Source: Kordiimonas laminariae
GTDB lineage: Bacteria > Pseudomonadota > Alphaproteobacteria > Sphingomonadales > Kordiimonadaceae
Direction: 5' to 3'
Length of the DNA: 64,000 nucleotides
Assembly (NCBI RefSeq): GCF_023008165.1
Contig: NZ_JAKQZA010000001.1
Span: forward strand, 544,796 to 608,795
Made by a program: the position numbers and the translations under genes. Below, one piece after another: positions 44,083 through 52,633 of this stretch (its first letter is position 1; each line of letters opens with the position of its first letter). The notes under the pieces are model-generated. The model saw only the letters and a program-made list of their open reading frames with translations, was not told where the DNA came from and made no database searches.

Positions 44083-45048
44083 TTATGCCGCTTTTTTACC
44101 TTCCGGCAAATAGTTTGCCTTCGCAATCTTCAAGTATTGAGGTGCAAACTTCTTATCAACATTTGCCATCTGCATCAGACGAACAAATGCAGCTTGATCT
44201 TCAAGACTGAGCATTTCTTTCACCCGCCCAGTTGGCAAACCCGCTTCAAGCGCAAGTGCGCTTTCAAGGAATGTTAAACACCCGCGATTTGCCACCTTGA
44301 TAGTCAATGGATGATTAAGCCGTCTTTCATCTCTTAAATCTGTTACATAGCCGTGGATCTGGCTTGCTGTAGCCCCGGCTACTTTCTGCCACATAGCTTC
44401 AAACTGAGTATTTTCAGCCAGCTCGTCTGCCACCACATTCTGAATAGAATATGTTTCAACAAGCATATTCCGGCAGTGGGTGGACACTTTATTCACAATC
44501 TTTTCGATAATAATCAGCGGTAAATCATTACGAGCCGAGAACTGATCCATTACCCGTACATTATCCTGGAATCTACGTACCAAGATGCTGCAGTTTTTCT
44601 CCGGCATTTCTATTCTGTCATTTCGGACAAGGCTGGTAACACCTTGTTCAGAAGATGATTTAATCAATGCTTCCTGTACATCATCACTCAGGTCTGTCCG
44701 GCGCGCGATTGCTGCACGGGCATATTCTTTTAACTGAGGGATTAGCCGAATAAGCGTTGCTGTGGAAAAAGCATTGGTTTCTTCTAAAAACGGGCTGGAA
44801 ACCGGTTCAATATCCCGCGCAATTTTCTCAGCCAGATCCGGTGCTAAATCATCACACTTGCGAAGTTCAAAAGCTAAAGTTTCACGCACATATCGGCAAA
44901 CATCTTCGGCAAGTTTACGGGCAGCGGCTTCCACAGTTGTGCGTTCTTCAGCATTATGGTCACCACACAAGAACTGGCCCACCTGCTTGGCAAGAAGCAT
45001 TTTTTCTAATTTCGCTACATCTACCAATGCACTCTTTCCCGCATTCAC
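44083..45048 (-). CDS. DUF2336 protein, copy 2
   Basis: A 321-residue paralogue of the next gene. Shared landmarks are the ERTTVEAAARKLAEDVCRYV segment, RETLAFELRKCDDLAPDLAE, the RNDLPLIIIEKIVNKVS helix pair and NRGCLTFLESALALEAGLP. Copy 2 has a longer basic C-terminus (ANYLPEGKKAA). Both lie on the minus strand with 137 bases between them, so this is an old tandem duplication with considerable divergence. No signal peptide or membrane helix. Function unknown. Confidence 0.85.
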   Translation of the reverse strand: MNAGKSALVDVAKLEKMLLAKQVGQFLCGDHNAEERTTVEAAARKLAEDVCRYVRETLAFELRKCDDLAPDLAEKIARDIEPVSSPFLEETNAFSTATLIRLIPQLKEYARAAIARRTDLSDDVQEALIKSSSEQGVTSLVRNDRIEMPEKNCSILVRRFQDNVRVMDQFSARNDLPLIIIEKIVNKVSTHCRNMLVETYSIQNVVADELAENTQFEAMWQKVAGATASQIHGYVTDLRDERRLNHPLTIKVANRGCLTFLESALALEAGLPTGRVKEMLSLEDQAAFVRLMQMANVDKKFAPQYLKIAKANYLPEGKKAA

Positions 45049-45195
45049 CGGCTTATTTCACTTACGCCTGAAGTGACTTTAATTCCGATTCAATTGCCTG
45101 ATGAGAGAAAGAATAGTCAGATAAGATTGTTAATTAGTCAACTTATGGATAAATTTTTATCTATCATAGATAGAATCATTTTAATAAAATTGTTT

Positions 45196-46218
45196 CTAAA
45201 TTACTGCAAAGAATTGTTTCGCCGCACCGATATACCAGGGAGTGCCGGCATACTTACAGTGGAAACCCACGTGCCCCCCTTTCGGAAGTACGGCTGCTCC
45301 GGCTGCCACATCAGATGGCCAATTGGCATCTCTATAATCTTCAACAGGTATCCAAGGGTCATCGGCGCTATGAATAGCTAGAACAGGCTGCTTGATATCT
45401 GCAATAACTGATTTACAGGAAATACCCGAATAATAATCATCAGCCCCTTCAAAGCCGAAATATGGGCCAATGATATATTCATCAAATCCTCGGATAGTTT
45501 TAATATCCTCGAGAGCAATATCATGCGTTGGCGATTTTGTACCTTCGAGATCAGCTCGCATATTCTTAACGAGATAATCCACATAAACACCGTTTCTTCG
45601 GCGCTCCAGCTTTTGCTGGCTGGCTGACAGATCAAGGGGCGCAGATACAGATACACCAGCAATTAAATCAACAGGTAATGCACCTTCCCCTAAGGTCCGC
45701 AGTAGCAACTGCCCACCAAGCGAGAAACCCATGGCATAAATCTTATTCTCAAGGTGACACTTATGAACCGCCGAAAGAACCGATCTAAGATCTTTTGTTA
45801 ACCCCGCACTATAGGGCGGTTTTGAAGTTTCCCGGGAGGGCCCGACACCCCGAGCATTCATACGGAATACATGCCAGCCAAGCTGAGAGAAAGCTAGAGC
45901 CGTCTCTTTCATATAGTGGCTATCTTCATTCCCACCCAAACCGTGGATTAATACTAAAGATTTTTGCACTGAAGGTATTTGAGGCTCTGTAACCGCAACA
46001 CTTATGGCCTCTCCATTTTCAAGGGAGGCATAAAGACGGCTATGCATCTCAACTACAGGCTTGTTACGAGAAAAGCTATTACGAACGGTTTGAAGATCAG
46101 CCCCCAACCATGGGAACCGCTGTTTGAAAGGCGGCAATAGATCGCCACCCTGTTCTTTTAGAAATGCCTGTAAACCAGCGCCAACAATCTGCACTCTGTT
46201 TTCCCCTAAAAGCTCCAC
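45196..46218 (-). CDS. Alpha/beta hydrolase (YheT-like)
   Basis: A 340-residue hydrolase from a GTG start. The catalytic nucleophile is Ser166 in AMGFSLGGQ, preceded by the oxyanion region LVLIHGLGGNEDSHYM; the acid is in HSADDPW and the His in PKGGHVGFH. The layout is that of the YheT/ABHD1-3 group of esterases or lipases. No signal peptide. It starts 8 bases beyond the stop of the MBL gene and is likely co-transcribed with it. Substrate unknown. Confidence 0.88.
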   Translation of the reverse strand: MELLGENRVQIVGAGLQAFLKEQGGDLLPPFKQRFPWLGADLQTVRNSFSRNKPVVEMHSRLYASLENGEAISVAVTEPQIPSVQKSLVLIHGLGGNEDSHYMKETALAFSQLGWHVFRMNARGVGPSRETSKPPYSAGLTKDLRSVLSAVHKCHLENKIYAMGFSLGGQLLLRTLGEGALPVDLIAGVSVSAPLDLSASQQKLERRRNGVYVDYLVKNMRADLEGTKSPTHDIALEDIKTIRGFDEYIIGPYFGFEGADDYYSGISCKSVIADIKQPVLAIHSADDPWIPVEDYRDANWPSDVAAGAAVLPKGGHVGFHCKYAGTPWYIGAAKQFFAVI

Positions 46219-46225
46219 GCTTCAT

Positions 46226-47158
46226 TTAAGGGGCAACAACATCAAATGCAAAAGACTCTTTCACTGGCGCTATCATAGTGGCTTCTTCTTCAAGCAGTTC
46301 AATATGAGCTTGAACGCATCCTTTTGCCGCTTCAATCAGACGAGGCGTAAGATCCACATACAATTTCTCAACGATCTTTTCTGGGCACTTAAGGCCTTCG
46401 GCCATACAATCCGCCACCTGTGCATGCCGCATCATACGGTGTTCGCGCACTTCGCGGATACGACCATTCGGATTATCAACAGGATCACCATGGCTAGGCA
46501 GCATCAAAGATGCCTCACAGGCTTCCAGTACATTCAGGCTCTGCAGATATTCACCAAGGTGTCCAAGAGGCGGTACAACGACAGTTGTTGACCAGCCCAT
46601 TACATGATCACCAGAGAAGAGAACATCCTTATTCCACAGACGGTAACACATATGGTTTGGGAAGTGCCCCGGTGTGTGAAGCGCTTCAATGCGGTAATCA
46701 CCTTCACCCAACATCTGGCCGTGTGAAAGCGCCTCATCAGGAACGAAATCTTCATCAATATCTTCATCCGTCAGCGCAAGAATATCTTTAGAGAGAGCAC
46801 CAAAGCCATATGTTTTTGCCCCGGTAATCTCTTTCAGTGGATTAGCCGCTGGACTATGGTCCAAATGTGTGTGGGTCACGAGAATACCTTCAACACTGCG
46901 CCCGTTCACTGCAGCCAATACCGCATCAATATGCTTTTGGCTATTTGGGCCTGGATCAAGTATCCACACAGTCTCTTCACCAATCACATATGTATTTGTT
47001 CCGGGTCCGGTATAATCTTTCGGATTATCTGCAAGCACGCACAAAATGCCGTCCGCCACCTGTCTGATCAAACCATATTCCGCGTGTTTACGCAGCTCTT
47101 TTGCCACTAACGGACTTGCGACAGCCGATGGCTTATTGCTGGTATCTAGTTCCGACAC
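46226..47158 (-). CDS. MBL-fold metallo-hydrolase (LACTB2-like)
   Basis: A 310-residue metallo-beta-lactamase-fold protein from a GTG with GAGGG just upstream. Zinc motif VTHTHLDH (94-101), later His in HTPGHFPNHM, Asp in LFSGDHVMGWS and His in LPSHGDPV. The GPGTNTYVIG entry and a C-terminal winged-helix-like tail put it in the LACTB2/glyoxalase-II-related group. The substrate could be a nucleic acid or a thioester. First gene of the two-gene set with the YheT-like hydrolase; divergent from the TPP enzyme. Confidence 0.87.
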   Translation of the reverse strand: MSELDTSNKPSAVASPLVAKELRKHAEYGLIRQVADGILCVLADNPKDYTGPGTNTYVIGEETVWILDPGPNSQKHIDAVLAAVNGRSVEGILVTHTHLDHSPAANPLKEITGAKTYGFGALSKDILALTDEDIDEDFVPDEALSHGQMLGEGDYRIEALHTPGHFPNHMCYRLWNKDVLFSGDHVMGWSTTVVVPPLGHLGEYLQSLNVLEACEASLMLPSHGDPVDNPNGRIREVREHRMMRHAQVADCMAEGLKCPEKIVEKLYVDLTPRLIEAAKGCVQAHIELLEEEATMIAPVKESFAFDVVAP

Positions 47159-47385
47159 TCTACCCTCATACTGAATAACAATTCGAGTTCCCTAAACCAT
47201 ATGCGACATATATTTCCCATGAAACAGTAACCATTATTCACAGCTTGGTGAAGGTGCCTCAAATCTCATACCACAGCAGGTTTGATCCTGTGAAAAATAA
47301 TAATTTTCAAACTTTTAGTTCCATTTGATTTTTTTTTGGGCCAGCCTACGATCTTTCGAAGCGTTGCAGCCTGGGGAGGATAATT

Positions 47386-49041
47386 GTGGCGGACCAAGTT
47401 TCTGGCGGCGTAGCCCTAATTGATGCACTTATTGCAAACGGTGCAGACATCGCGTTTGGAGTTCCGGGGGAAAGCTACCTTGCCGCCCTTGATGCCCTAC
47501 ATGATACCGAAGATAAACTGCGTTTTATTACCTGCCGCCACGAAGCAGGTGCCGCCAACATGGCCGAAGCTTATGGCAAAATGACAGGCAAGCCCGGCAT
47601 CTGTTTCGTAACACGCGGCCCTGGCGCCACCCACGCGTCAATCGGTCTGCATACTGCTTTCCAGGATAGTACCCCAATGATTATGCTCATTGGGCAGGTT
47701 GCTGCTGATCAGGTAGAGCGAGAAGCTTTTCAGGAAATCGATTACCGCAGGTTCCTTTCTGAAGTAACCAAATGGACTGCGGAAATTAATGATGCCTCGC
47801 GTATTTCCGAATATATTGGCCGCGCATTCAGGGTTGCAACCTCAGGCAGGCCCGGGCCTGTTGCACTAGCCCTTCCAGAAGACATGCTACGTCAACTATG
47901 TGCTCCCCAGAAAACTGTGCCATACACCGCAGCCACTGCACACCCCGGAGCGGCTGATCTGGAAAACATGAAGTCCATGCTTCAGAACGCAAAACGCCCC
48001 TTTGTGCTCGCAGGCGGAAGTGGTTGGACAACTGAAGCTGTTAATATGCTGCAAAAATTTGCAGAAAAGAATAACTTACCTGTCGCCGCTTCCTTCCGCT
48101 GTCAGGACAGAATGGACAATCGCCACCCCAATTATGTGGGGGATATGGGGATCGGGGCAAATCCAAAACTTGTAAAACGCATGCAGGGCGCTGATGTTAT
48201 TCTAGCCCTTGGCCCTCGCTTAGGGGAAATGACAACAGACGGTTATGGCCGGATATCAGCCCCTGTTCCTGAACAAATCCTTATTCACATGCATCAAGGT
48301 GCAGAAGAACTTGGCCGAGTTTACCAACCTGATCTCGCGATCAATGCCACACCAACAACACTGCTCTCCCTTATCAAAGACTGGGACATCAGCAGCGTGG
48401 ATTGGGCAGATCATGTGGCAGATGCAAAAACCGAATATACAGAATGGCAACAGCCACTCCCAAATCCGGGGGATGTGCAGCTAGCTGAACTTTATGCTCA
48501 TATGCGTGAAGAATTACCTGCAGATACCATCTTCTGTAATGGTGCTGGTAATTACGCCAGCTGGCTCCACCGCTTTTATCAGTATAGAGGGTTTCCAACC
48601 CAGCTAGCTCCAACATCAGGGGCTATGGGCTACGGTGTGCCCGCGGCCATCGCAGCCAAGATCGTATCACCGGAAAAAACAGTAGTTTGCTGCGCAGGTG
48701 ATGGCTGCTTCATGATGAGCGTTATGGAACTTGCAACAGCTGCTCGTTACGGTGCAAATGTGATTTTCCTCGTGTTCAACAACAGCATGTTTGGCACTAT
48801 TCGCATGCATCAGGAAAAAAATTATCCCGAGCGCATTTCTGGCACAGAGCTTACTAATCCTGATTTTGTGCCTATGGCCGAAAGTTATGGCCTTCACGCT
48901 ACACGTATTGAAAGAACGGAAGACTTCGCGCCAGCGCTGAAAGCTGCGCAATCATCCGGCAAGCCAGCTCTTATTGAAGTGATGGTAGACCCTGAAGCCA
49001 TTGCACCCACCGCAACTATCAGTTCCCTCAGGCAGGTATAA
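47386..49041 (+). CDS. Thiamine-pyrophosphate enzyme, acetolactate-synthase-like
   Basis: A 551-residue protein from a GTG with GGGAGG 6-7 bases upstream. Three domains: pyrimidine-binding with Glu53 in TCRHEAGAANMAEAYG, a central FAD-like domain, and PP-binding with the CAGDGCFMMSVMELATAARY motif and FNN. Homologous to acetolactate synthase large subunits, but there is no small-subunit gene (ilvH) and no other branched-chain gene nearby. It may therefore be a decarboxylase/carboligase of other specificity. Needs thiamine diphosphate. Confidence 0.88.
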   Translation: MADQVSGGVALIDALIANGADIAFGVPGESYLAALDALHDTEDKLRFITCRHEAGAANMAEAYGKMTGKPGICFVTRGPGATHASIGLHTAFQDSTPMIMLIGQVAADQVEREAFQEIDYRRFLSEVTKWTAEINDASRISEYIGRAFRVATSGRPGPVALALPEDMLRQLCAPQKTVPYTAATAHPGAADLENMKSMLQNAKRPFVLAGGSGWTTEAVNMLQKFAEKNNLPVAASFRCQDRMDNRHPNYVGDMGIGANPKLVKRMQGADVILALGPRLGEMTTDGYGRISAPVPEQILIHMHQGAEELGRVYQPDLAINATPTTLLSLIKDWDISSVDWADHVADAKTEYTEWQQPLPNPGDVQLAELYAHMREELPADTIFCNGAGNYASWLHRFYQYRGFPTQLAPTSGAMGYGVPAAIAAKIVSPEKTVVCCAGDGCFMMSVMELATAARYGANVIFLVFNNSMFGTIRMHQEKNYPERISGTELTNPDFVPMAESYGLHATRIERTEDFAPALKAAQSSGKPALIEVMVDPEAIAPTATISSLRQV

Positions 49042-49061
49042 ATCACTATTAATAGTGATTT
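49040..49061. repeat. 22-bp perfect palindrome across the TPP-enzyme stop codon
   Basis: AAATCACTATT-AATAGTGATTT with no spacer; its first two bases are the last two of the TAA stop. AT-rich and without a T-run, so an operator or cruciform-forming site is as likely as a terminator. Confidence 0.5.
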
Positions 49062-49124
49062 GCACTGATTCGTGGATTGATTAGAAGCTTCAAATTTTCG
49101 TAAAATTTTCAAAGCATTACTATA

Positions 49125-49149
49125 AAAAGGGAATTTAATTTTCCCTTTT
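49125..49149 (+). terminator. Terminator-like hairpin after the TPP-enzyme gene
   Basis: AAAAGGGAA (49125-49133) with TTCCCTTTT (49141-49149), 7-base AT loop, T-run at the 3' arm. 84 bases past the stop. Confidence 0.55.
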
Positions 49150-49216
49150 CAGTTGTACAAATATCAGTAGTTTCGCCCCCACCTCAGGCTGTAGTTCAAG
49201 AGGTCGAAGGGAAGTA

Positions 49217-49510
49217 ATGACACTGAAACACATGGTGAACCTTGCCAAGCGGAAGCGAGATTCGGGCGGCAAGGAGGTTGTTACTCATATCGGGGGTCGT
49301 TTAGACAATGGTATTGAGTGGCTCGTCTCTCATGATGAGGCTGTTGAAAACATCCGTTCTGGCAGGTCTGAATATTTTATCAGCCTTAAAGACGGATCAG
49401 GCATCGAAAAACTAATAATCGGAACAAGCATTTACGGCGACACTTTTATAAAAAGTGAGCTTGATCGATATGAACCGCTGCGGCTATTGAAATTACCTGC
49501 AGATGCATAA
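49217..49510 (+). CDS. DUF3892 domain protein
   Basis: A 97-residue protein with GAAGGGAAG just before the ATG. The DUF3892 core is visible: VVTHIGGRLDNGIEWLVSHD, then AVENIRSGRSEYFISL, and the C-terminal EPLRLLKLPA. Small cytosolic proteins with this domain are widespread and of unknown function. Single gene with its own bidirectional terminator, convergent with rpsU. Confidence 0.75.
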   Translation: MTLKHMVNLAKRKRDSGGKEVVTHIGGRLDNGIEWLVSHDEAVENIRSGRSEYFISLKDGSGIEKLIIGTSIYGDTFIKSELDRYEPLRLLKLPADA

Positions 49511-49512
49511 AT

Positions 49513-49550
49513 AAAAAAACCCCTCAGGACATATCCCGAGGGGTTTTTTA
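49513..49550. terminator. Bidirectional terminator, DUF3892 gene / rpsU
   Basis: AAAAAAACCCCTC-loop-GAGGGGTTTTTT between the two convergent genes. Confidence 0.93.
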
Positions 49551-49578
49551 AATGCTTTATGCTGTTTTAAAAACCGAA

Positions 49579-49797
49579 TTAACGATTCTTAGTAACCAGA
49601 CCGTCACGCTCAAGGCGCTTACGCTCTAGCTTACGTGCACGACGTACAGCTGCAGCTTGCTCACGAGCCTTCTTTTCAGATGGCTTTTCGTAGAAGCGGC
49701 GCATTTTCATCTCGCGGTAAACACCTTCACGCTGAAGTTTTTTCTTCAGAGCACGAAGAGCTTGATCCACATTATTATCACGAACGGAAACCTCCAT
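49579..49797 (-). CDS. rpsU: 30S ribosomal protein S21
   Basis: A 72-residue protein from the ATG at 49797 with AAGGAG 10 bases upstream; the open frame extends 13 codons further. Begins [20 protein letters not shown] and continues with [16 protein letters not shown] and an Arg/Lys-rich tail, as expected of alphaproteobacterial S21. Lone gene, not in an rpsU-dnaG-rpoD operon. Confidence 0.95.
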   Translation of the reverse strand: MEVSVRDNNVDQALRALKKKLQREGVYREMKMRRFYEKPSEKKAREQAAAVRRARKLERKRLERDGLVTKNR

Positions 49798-50068
49798 GGG
49801 TTTCACACTCCTTCCATAGCCATAATTTACGAACAAGTTCGCATGGGCACGCGCTCTTTAGCAAATCCCCATGTATGGCACAAGTATTTTCAACACAAGT
49901 AGAGGTCTCTGCAAAGTTTCCTAACTGCAGCAACCTCTTTTCATGCTGAAAGTATACCATTTTTGAGGCCATAACGCAAAATTGCGGCACTATGTCTCTC
50001 GCATCAGGCACTTAAGCATGCTAAGAATATAGCTGATAAGTAAAAACCTGCGAATCGCGAGATACCTC

Positions 50069-50734
50069 ATGACTTCAGCTTCAGACGATAGAACACCACT
50101 TGAACTTCGCCTTCCACTACTGGAAGCGATTCTACCGCATGTAGCGTTCGATGGCTGGACAGAGACAGCGCTTAAAATGGCTGCAGAGGATTTAAATATC
50201 TCACGCGAGATGGCTGAACTTGCATTTCCTCGCGGTGTTATTGAAGTCCTAGAGCTGCATTTTGAAGAAGCAGATAAAACGCTCGCCGAAAAACTGGATG
50301 AGATGGACATTCAATCCATGAAAATCCGAGACCGTATTACAGTAGCCGTTCGCACGCGGCTTGAACAACAAACACCAAACCGCGAAGTTGTTAGAAGAGG
50401 CTTAGCAACACTTGCGATGCCGCAAAATCTGGCACTCGGCTCCAAAGCACTTTGGGCTACGTCGGATACCATGTGGCGCGCCGCGGGTGATACCAGCACA
50501 GATCATAACTGGTACACCAAGCGTATGACACTAAGCGGTGTTTACAGTGCCGTTGTAATGTATTGGCTGAACGATGAAAGCGAAGATTTCGCCGATACAT
50601 GGGCCTTTCTTGATCGCCGCATCGAAGATGTAATGAAAATCGAGAAAGCCAAGTTTCAAATGCGTAAAGCATGCGAAAAAATGCCTTCGCTTTCTGGCTT
50701 TCTTGGCCGCCTTCGTTACCCAACGAGCCACTAA
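50069..50734 (+). CDS. COQ9 family ubiquinone biosynthesis protein
   Basis: A 221-residue COQ9-like protein. The N-terminal TetR-like helices (LLEAILPHVAFDGWTETAL) and the COQ9 core ALWATSDTMWRAAGDTSTDHN followed by WYTKRMTLSGVYSA and FLDRRIEDV are clear. COQ9 binds lipids and presents ubiquinone intermediates to the hydroxylase COQ7. The DNA-recognition helix of the TetR fold is not expected to work. The stop is 2 bases from the Xer gene's likely TTG start. Confidence 0.9.
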   Translation: MTSASDDRTPLELRLPLLEAILPHVAFDGWTETALKMAAEDLNISREMAELAFPRGVIEVLELHFEEADKTLAEKLDEMDIQSMKIRDRITVAVRTRLEQQTPNREVVRRGLATLAMPQNLALGSKALWATSDTMWRAAGDTSTDHNWYTKRMTLSGVYSAVVMYWLNDESEDFADTWAFLDRRIEDVMKIEKAKFQMRKACEKMPSLSGFLGRLRYPTSH

Positions 50735-50736
50735 CC

Positions 50737-51690
50737 TTGGTCCCACAAAAACCGTTTCTGGATGGTGAAAGCCTTACGGGGCTGGATGATGCTGCACGCC
50801 TTTTATTGGAACGTTGGCACCGTTACCTTACTAGCGAAAAACGAATGTCTGCCCATACAGTTGATGGGTACGGCAGGGATTTCAGCAGCTTCATTCGGTT
50901 CATGGCATCCCATAAAGATATGGCTCTATCGCCTAATGCTTTAGGTTCGCTAACAATCCGCGATTTCCGGGCATTTCTGGCAAACAGACGTCAGGATGAT
51001 ATCTCAGCAAGAACAGCGGCTAGAAGCCTTTCAGCAGTTCGAAATTTTTACCGTTTTCTGGCACGCACCGAAGGCATTACTAATGATGCTATTAAAGCTG
51101 TTCAGGGGCCAAAAATTCCACACCGCGTGCCTCGCCCTTTAAATGAAGAAGGTGCAAAAACCGTACTTGAGGCAGCGGGTGATTTCGCGAAAACTGATTG
51201 GGAGGCCGCTCGAGATACCGCGGTTATCACACTTCTATATGCATGTGGTCTTCGTATAGGTGAGGCACTTTCCCTTAATATGGGCGATATCCCGCCGGGA
51301 GACAGCATGCGCATTATTGGTAAACGAGGCAAAGAGCGTATCGTTCCTCTGTTACCGGTAGTTCATAGTGCCGTTGACGACTACATAAGGAAATGCCCGC
51401 ATACGCTTGATATTGGTGAAGCCCTGTTCCGCGGCACCCGTGGTGGCAGGCTCAATGCCCGTGTTATCCAAACTACCATGCAGCAAGTTCGTGCAGTGCT
51501 GGGTCTGCCTGAAAGCGCAACGCCCCATGCAATGCGGCATAGTTTTGCAACCCATCTGCTATCCCGTGGGGGCGATCTGCGCACTATTCAGGAACTTCTC
51601 GGACACGCTGATCTCAAAGCGACACAAGTTTATACAGAAGTGGATAGCGCCCGCCTTCGTGATGTGTATGATAAAGCATTCCGCCGTTAG
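50737..51690 (+). CDS. xerC: Tyrosine recombinase XerC/XerD type
   Basis: About 317 residues from a TTG at 50737; no ATG fits the family's N-terminus, and the open frame continues upstream over COQ9 to 50671. SAM-like N-terminal domain, then the catalytic domain with Arg in ACGLRIGEAL, Lys in IIGKRGKERIVPL, HAMRHSFATHLL (His-x-x-Arg), GHADLKATQVY with His and the nucleophile Tyr. Length and tail point to the housekeeping dimer-resolution recombinase acting at dif rather than a phage integrase. XerC versus XerD cannot be settled without a tree. Confidence 0.87.
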   Translation: MVPQKPFLDGESLTGLDDAARLLLERWHRYLTSEKRMSAHTVDGYGRDFSSFIRFMASHKDMALSPNALGSLTIRDFRAFLANRRQDDISARTAARSLSAVRNFYRFLARTEGITNDAIKAVQGPKIPHRVPRPLNEEGAKTVLEAAGDFAKTDWEAARDTAVITLLYACGLRIGEALSLNMGDIPPGDSMRIIGKRGKERIVPLLPVVHSAVDDYIRKCPHTLDIGEALFRGTRGGRLNARVIQTTMQQVRAVLGLPESATPHAMRHSFATHLLSRGGDLRTIQELLGHADLKATQVYTEVDSARLRDVYDKAFRR

Positions 51691-51712
51691 TTAGTTTTGA
51701 GAGGATCGTTAC

Positions 51713-52006
51713 GTGGAGCAATTCAGAGGCTGGACTATAGCTGCCTTATATGGCGTTCTTGGCGTTATTTCACTTCTTATTCTCTACACCTGTTACCAGC
51801 TGTCGAACAACATAGCTGAAATACCAATGATACTTATCGGCTTGGCCTTTCTGAGCTTTACCTCTGCAATATTAAACCTGCGTGCCATGCTTCTATTCTT
51901 TAAGCACCTGAAGGAAAGCAGGGATATCCCAAAGCTGGATCTATGGCCTTTCCTGACCATCTCCATCACTCTCATCATCGCTATCAGGCTTTTCAGCGGC
52001 ATTTAG
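51713..52006 (+). CDS. Small hypothetical membrane protein
   Basis: I do not recognise this 97-residue protein. It starts at a GTG with AGAGGA 8 bases upstream, 22 bases after the Xer stop. Three membrane helices are predicted (about 8-28, 37-62, 76-95), joined by a charged loop KHLKESRDIPKLD. The good ribosome site and helices support it being real. Likely transcribed with xerC. Confidence 0.65.
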   Translation: MEQFRGWTIAALYGVLGVISLLILYTCYQLSNNIAEIPMILIGLAFLSFTSAILNLRAMLLFFKHLKESRDIPKLDLWPFLTISITLIIAIRLFSGI

Positions 52007-52060
52007 ATATAGGTCCGAAAACGGCGAGTATTTTAAAAAGCGTCTGCTATACTCACTGGC

Positions 52061-52633
52061 ATGAACGATACACCCAGACATATTCTCTATGATATTCTGC
52101 TGAAGAGAGACGCAAGGTATGACGGCAAGATGTTTTTTGCGGTTACCAGCACAGGAATATTTTGTAGACCAATCTGCCCGGCTCGAAAACCCAAGCCAGA
52201 GAATGTACTCTATTTTTCTGATGCAGATGCGCCGCGAATAGCAAGGTTCAGAGCCTGCAAACGCTGTCGCCCCGAAACACGCCCGGGAAGCCCTGCCTGG
52301 AAAGGTACCGAAGCCACAATCATTCGCGCCATGCGTATTCTTGCGCGCGGCGACAGCCCAGATAGTATGGCAGAACTGGCAGACGAACTTGGTGTTTCTG
52401 ACCGTCACTTAAGGAGGCTTTTCCAGAAACATTTGGGCCGGTCCCCCATCGAAATCAGAAATGAAAACCGTCTTAATCTCGCCGAAGCAATGCTTACGGA
52501 CCCAACTTCCCAGATTGCTGATATCGCTTTTGCATCCGGCTTCAAAAGCCTGAGGCGATTTAATACAGCATTCAGGCAACACTATAAAATATCCCCAAGT
52601 GAATGGAGAACTGCAAATGGCCACACTTTATAA
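52061..52633 (+). CDS. AdaA-type methylphosphotriester sensor / AraC-family activator
   Basis: A 190-residue protein matching the N-terminal half of E. coli Ada. The zinc domain (about 1-78) has Cys35, Cys39, Cys66 and Cys69 in TGIFCRPICPARKP and ACKRCRPE, the spacing of Ada's four zinc cysteines; Cys35 should accept the methyl group from DNA phosphotriesters. The AraC HTH pair occupies about 90-185 (MAELADELGVSDRHLRRLF, IADIAFASGFKSLRRFN). There is no ribosome site, but TGCTATACT lies 7 bases before the ATG, so the mRNA may be leaderless. Its 3' end overlaps the methyltransferase gene by 17 bases. Confidence 0.9.
   Translation: MNDTPRHILYDILLKRDARYDGKMFFAVTSTGIFCRPICPARKPKPENVLYFSDADAPRIARFRACKRCRPETRPGSPAWKGTEATIIRAMRILARGDSPDSMAELADELGVSDRHLRRLFQKHLGRSPIEIRNENRLNLAEAMLTDPTSQIADIAFASGFKSLRRFNTAFRQHYKISPSEWRTANGHTL

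Noticed and set aside
50737-51690. Phage or island integrase
   Set aside because: The tyrosine recombinase has XerC/D length and motifs, no tRNA or att repeats flank it, and the neighbours are housekeeping genes.
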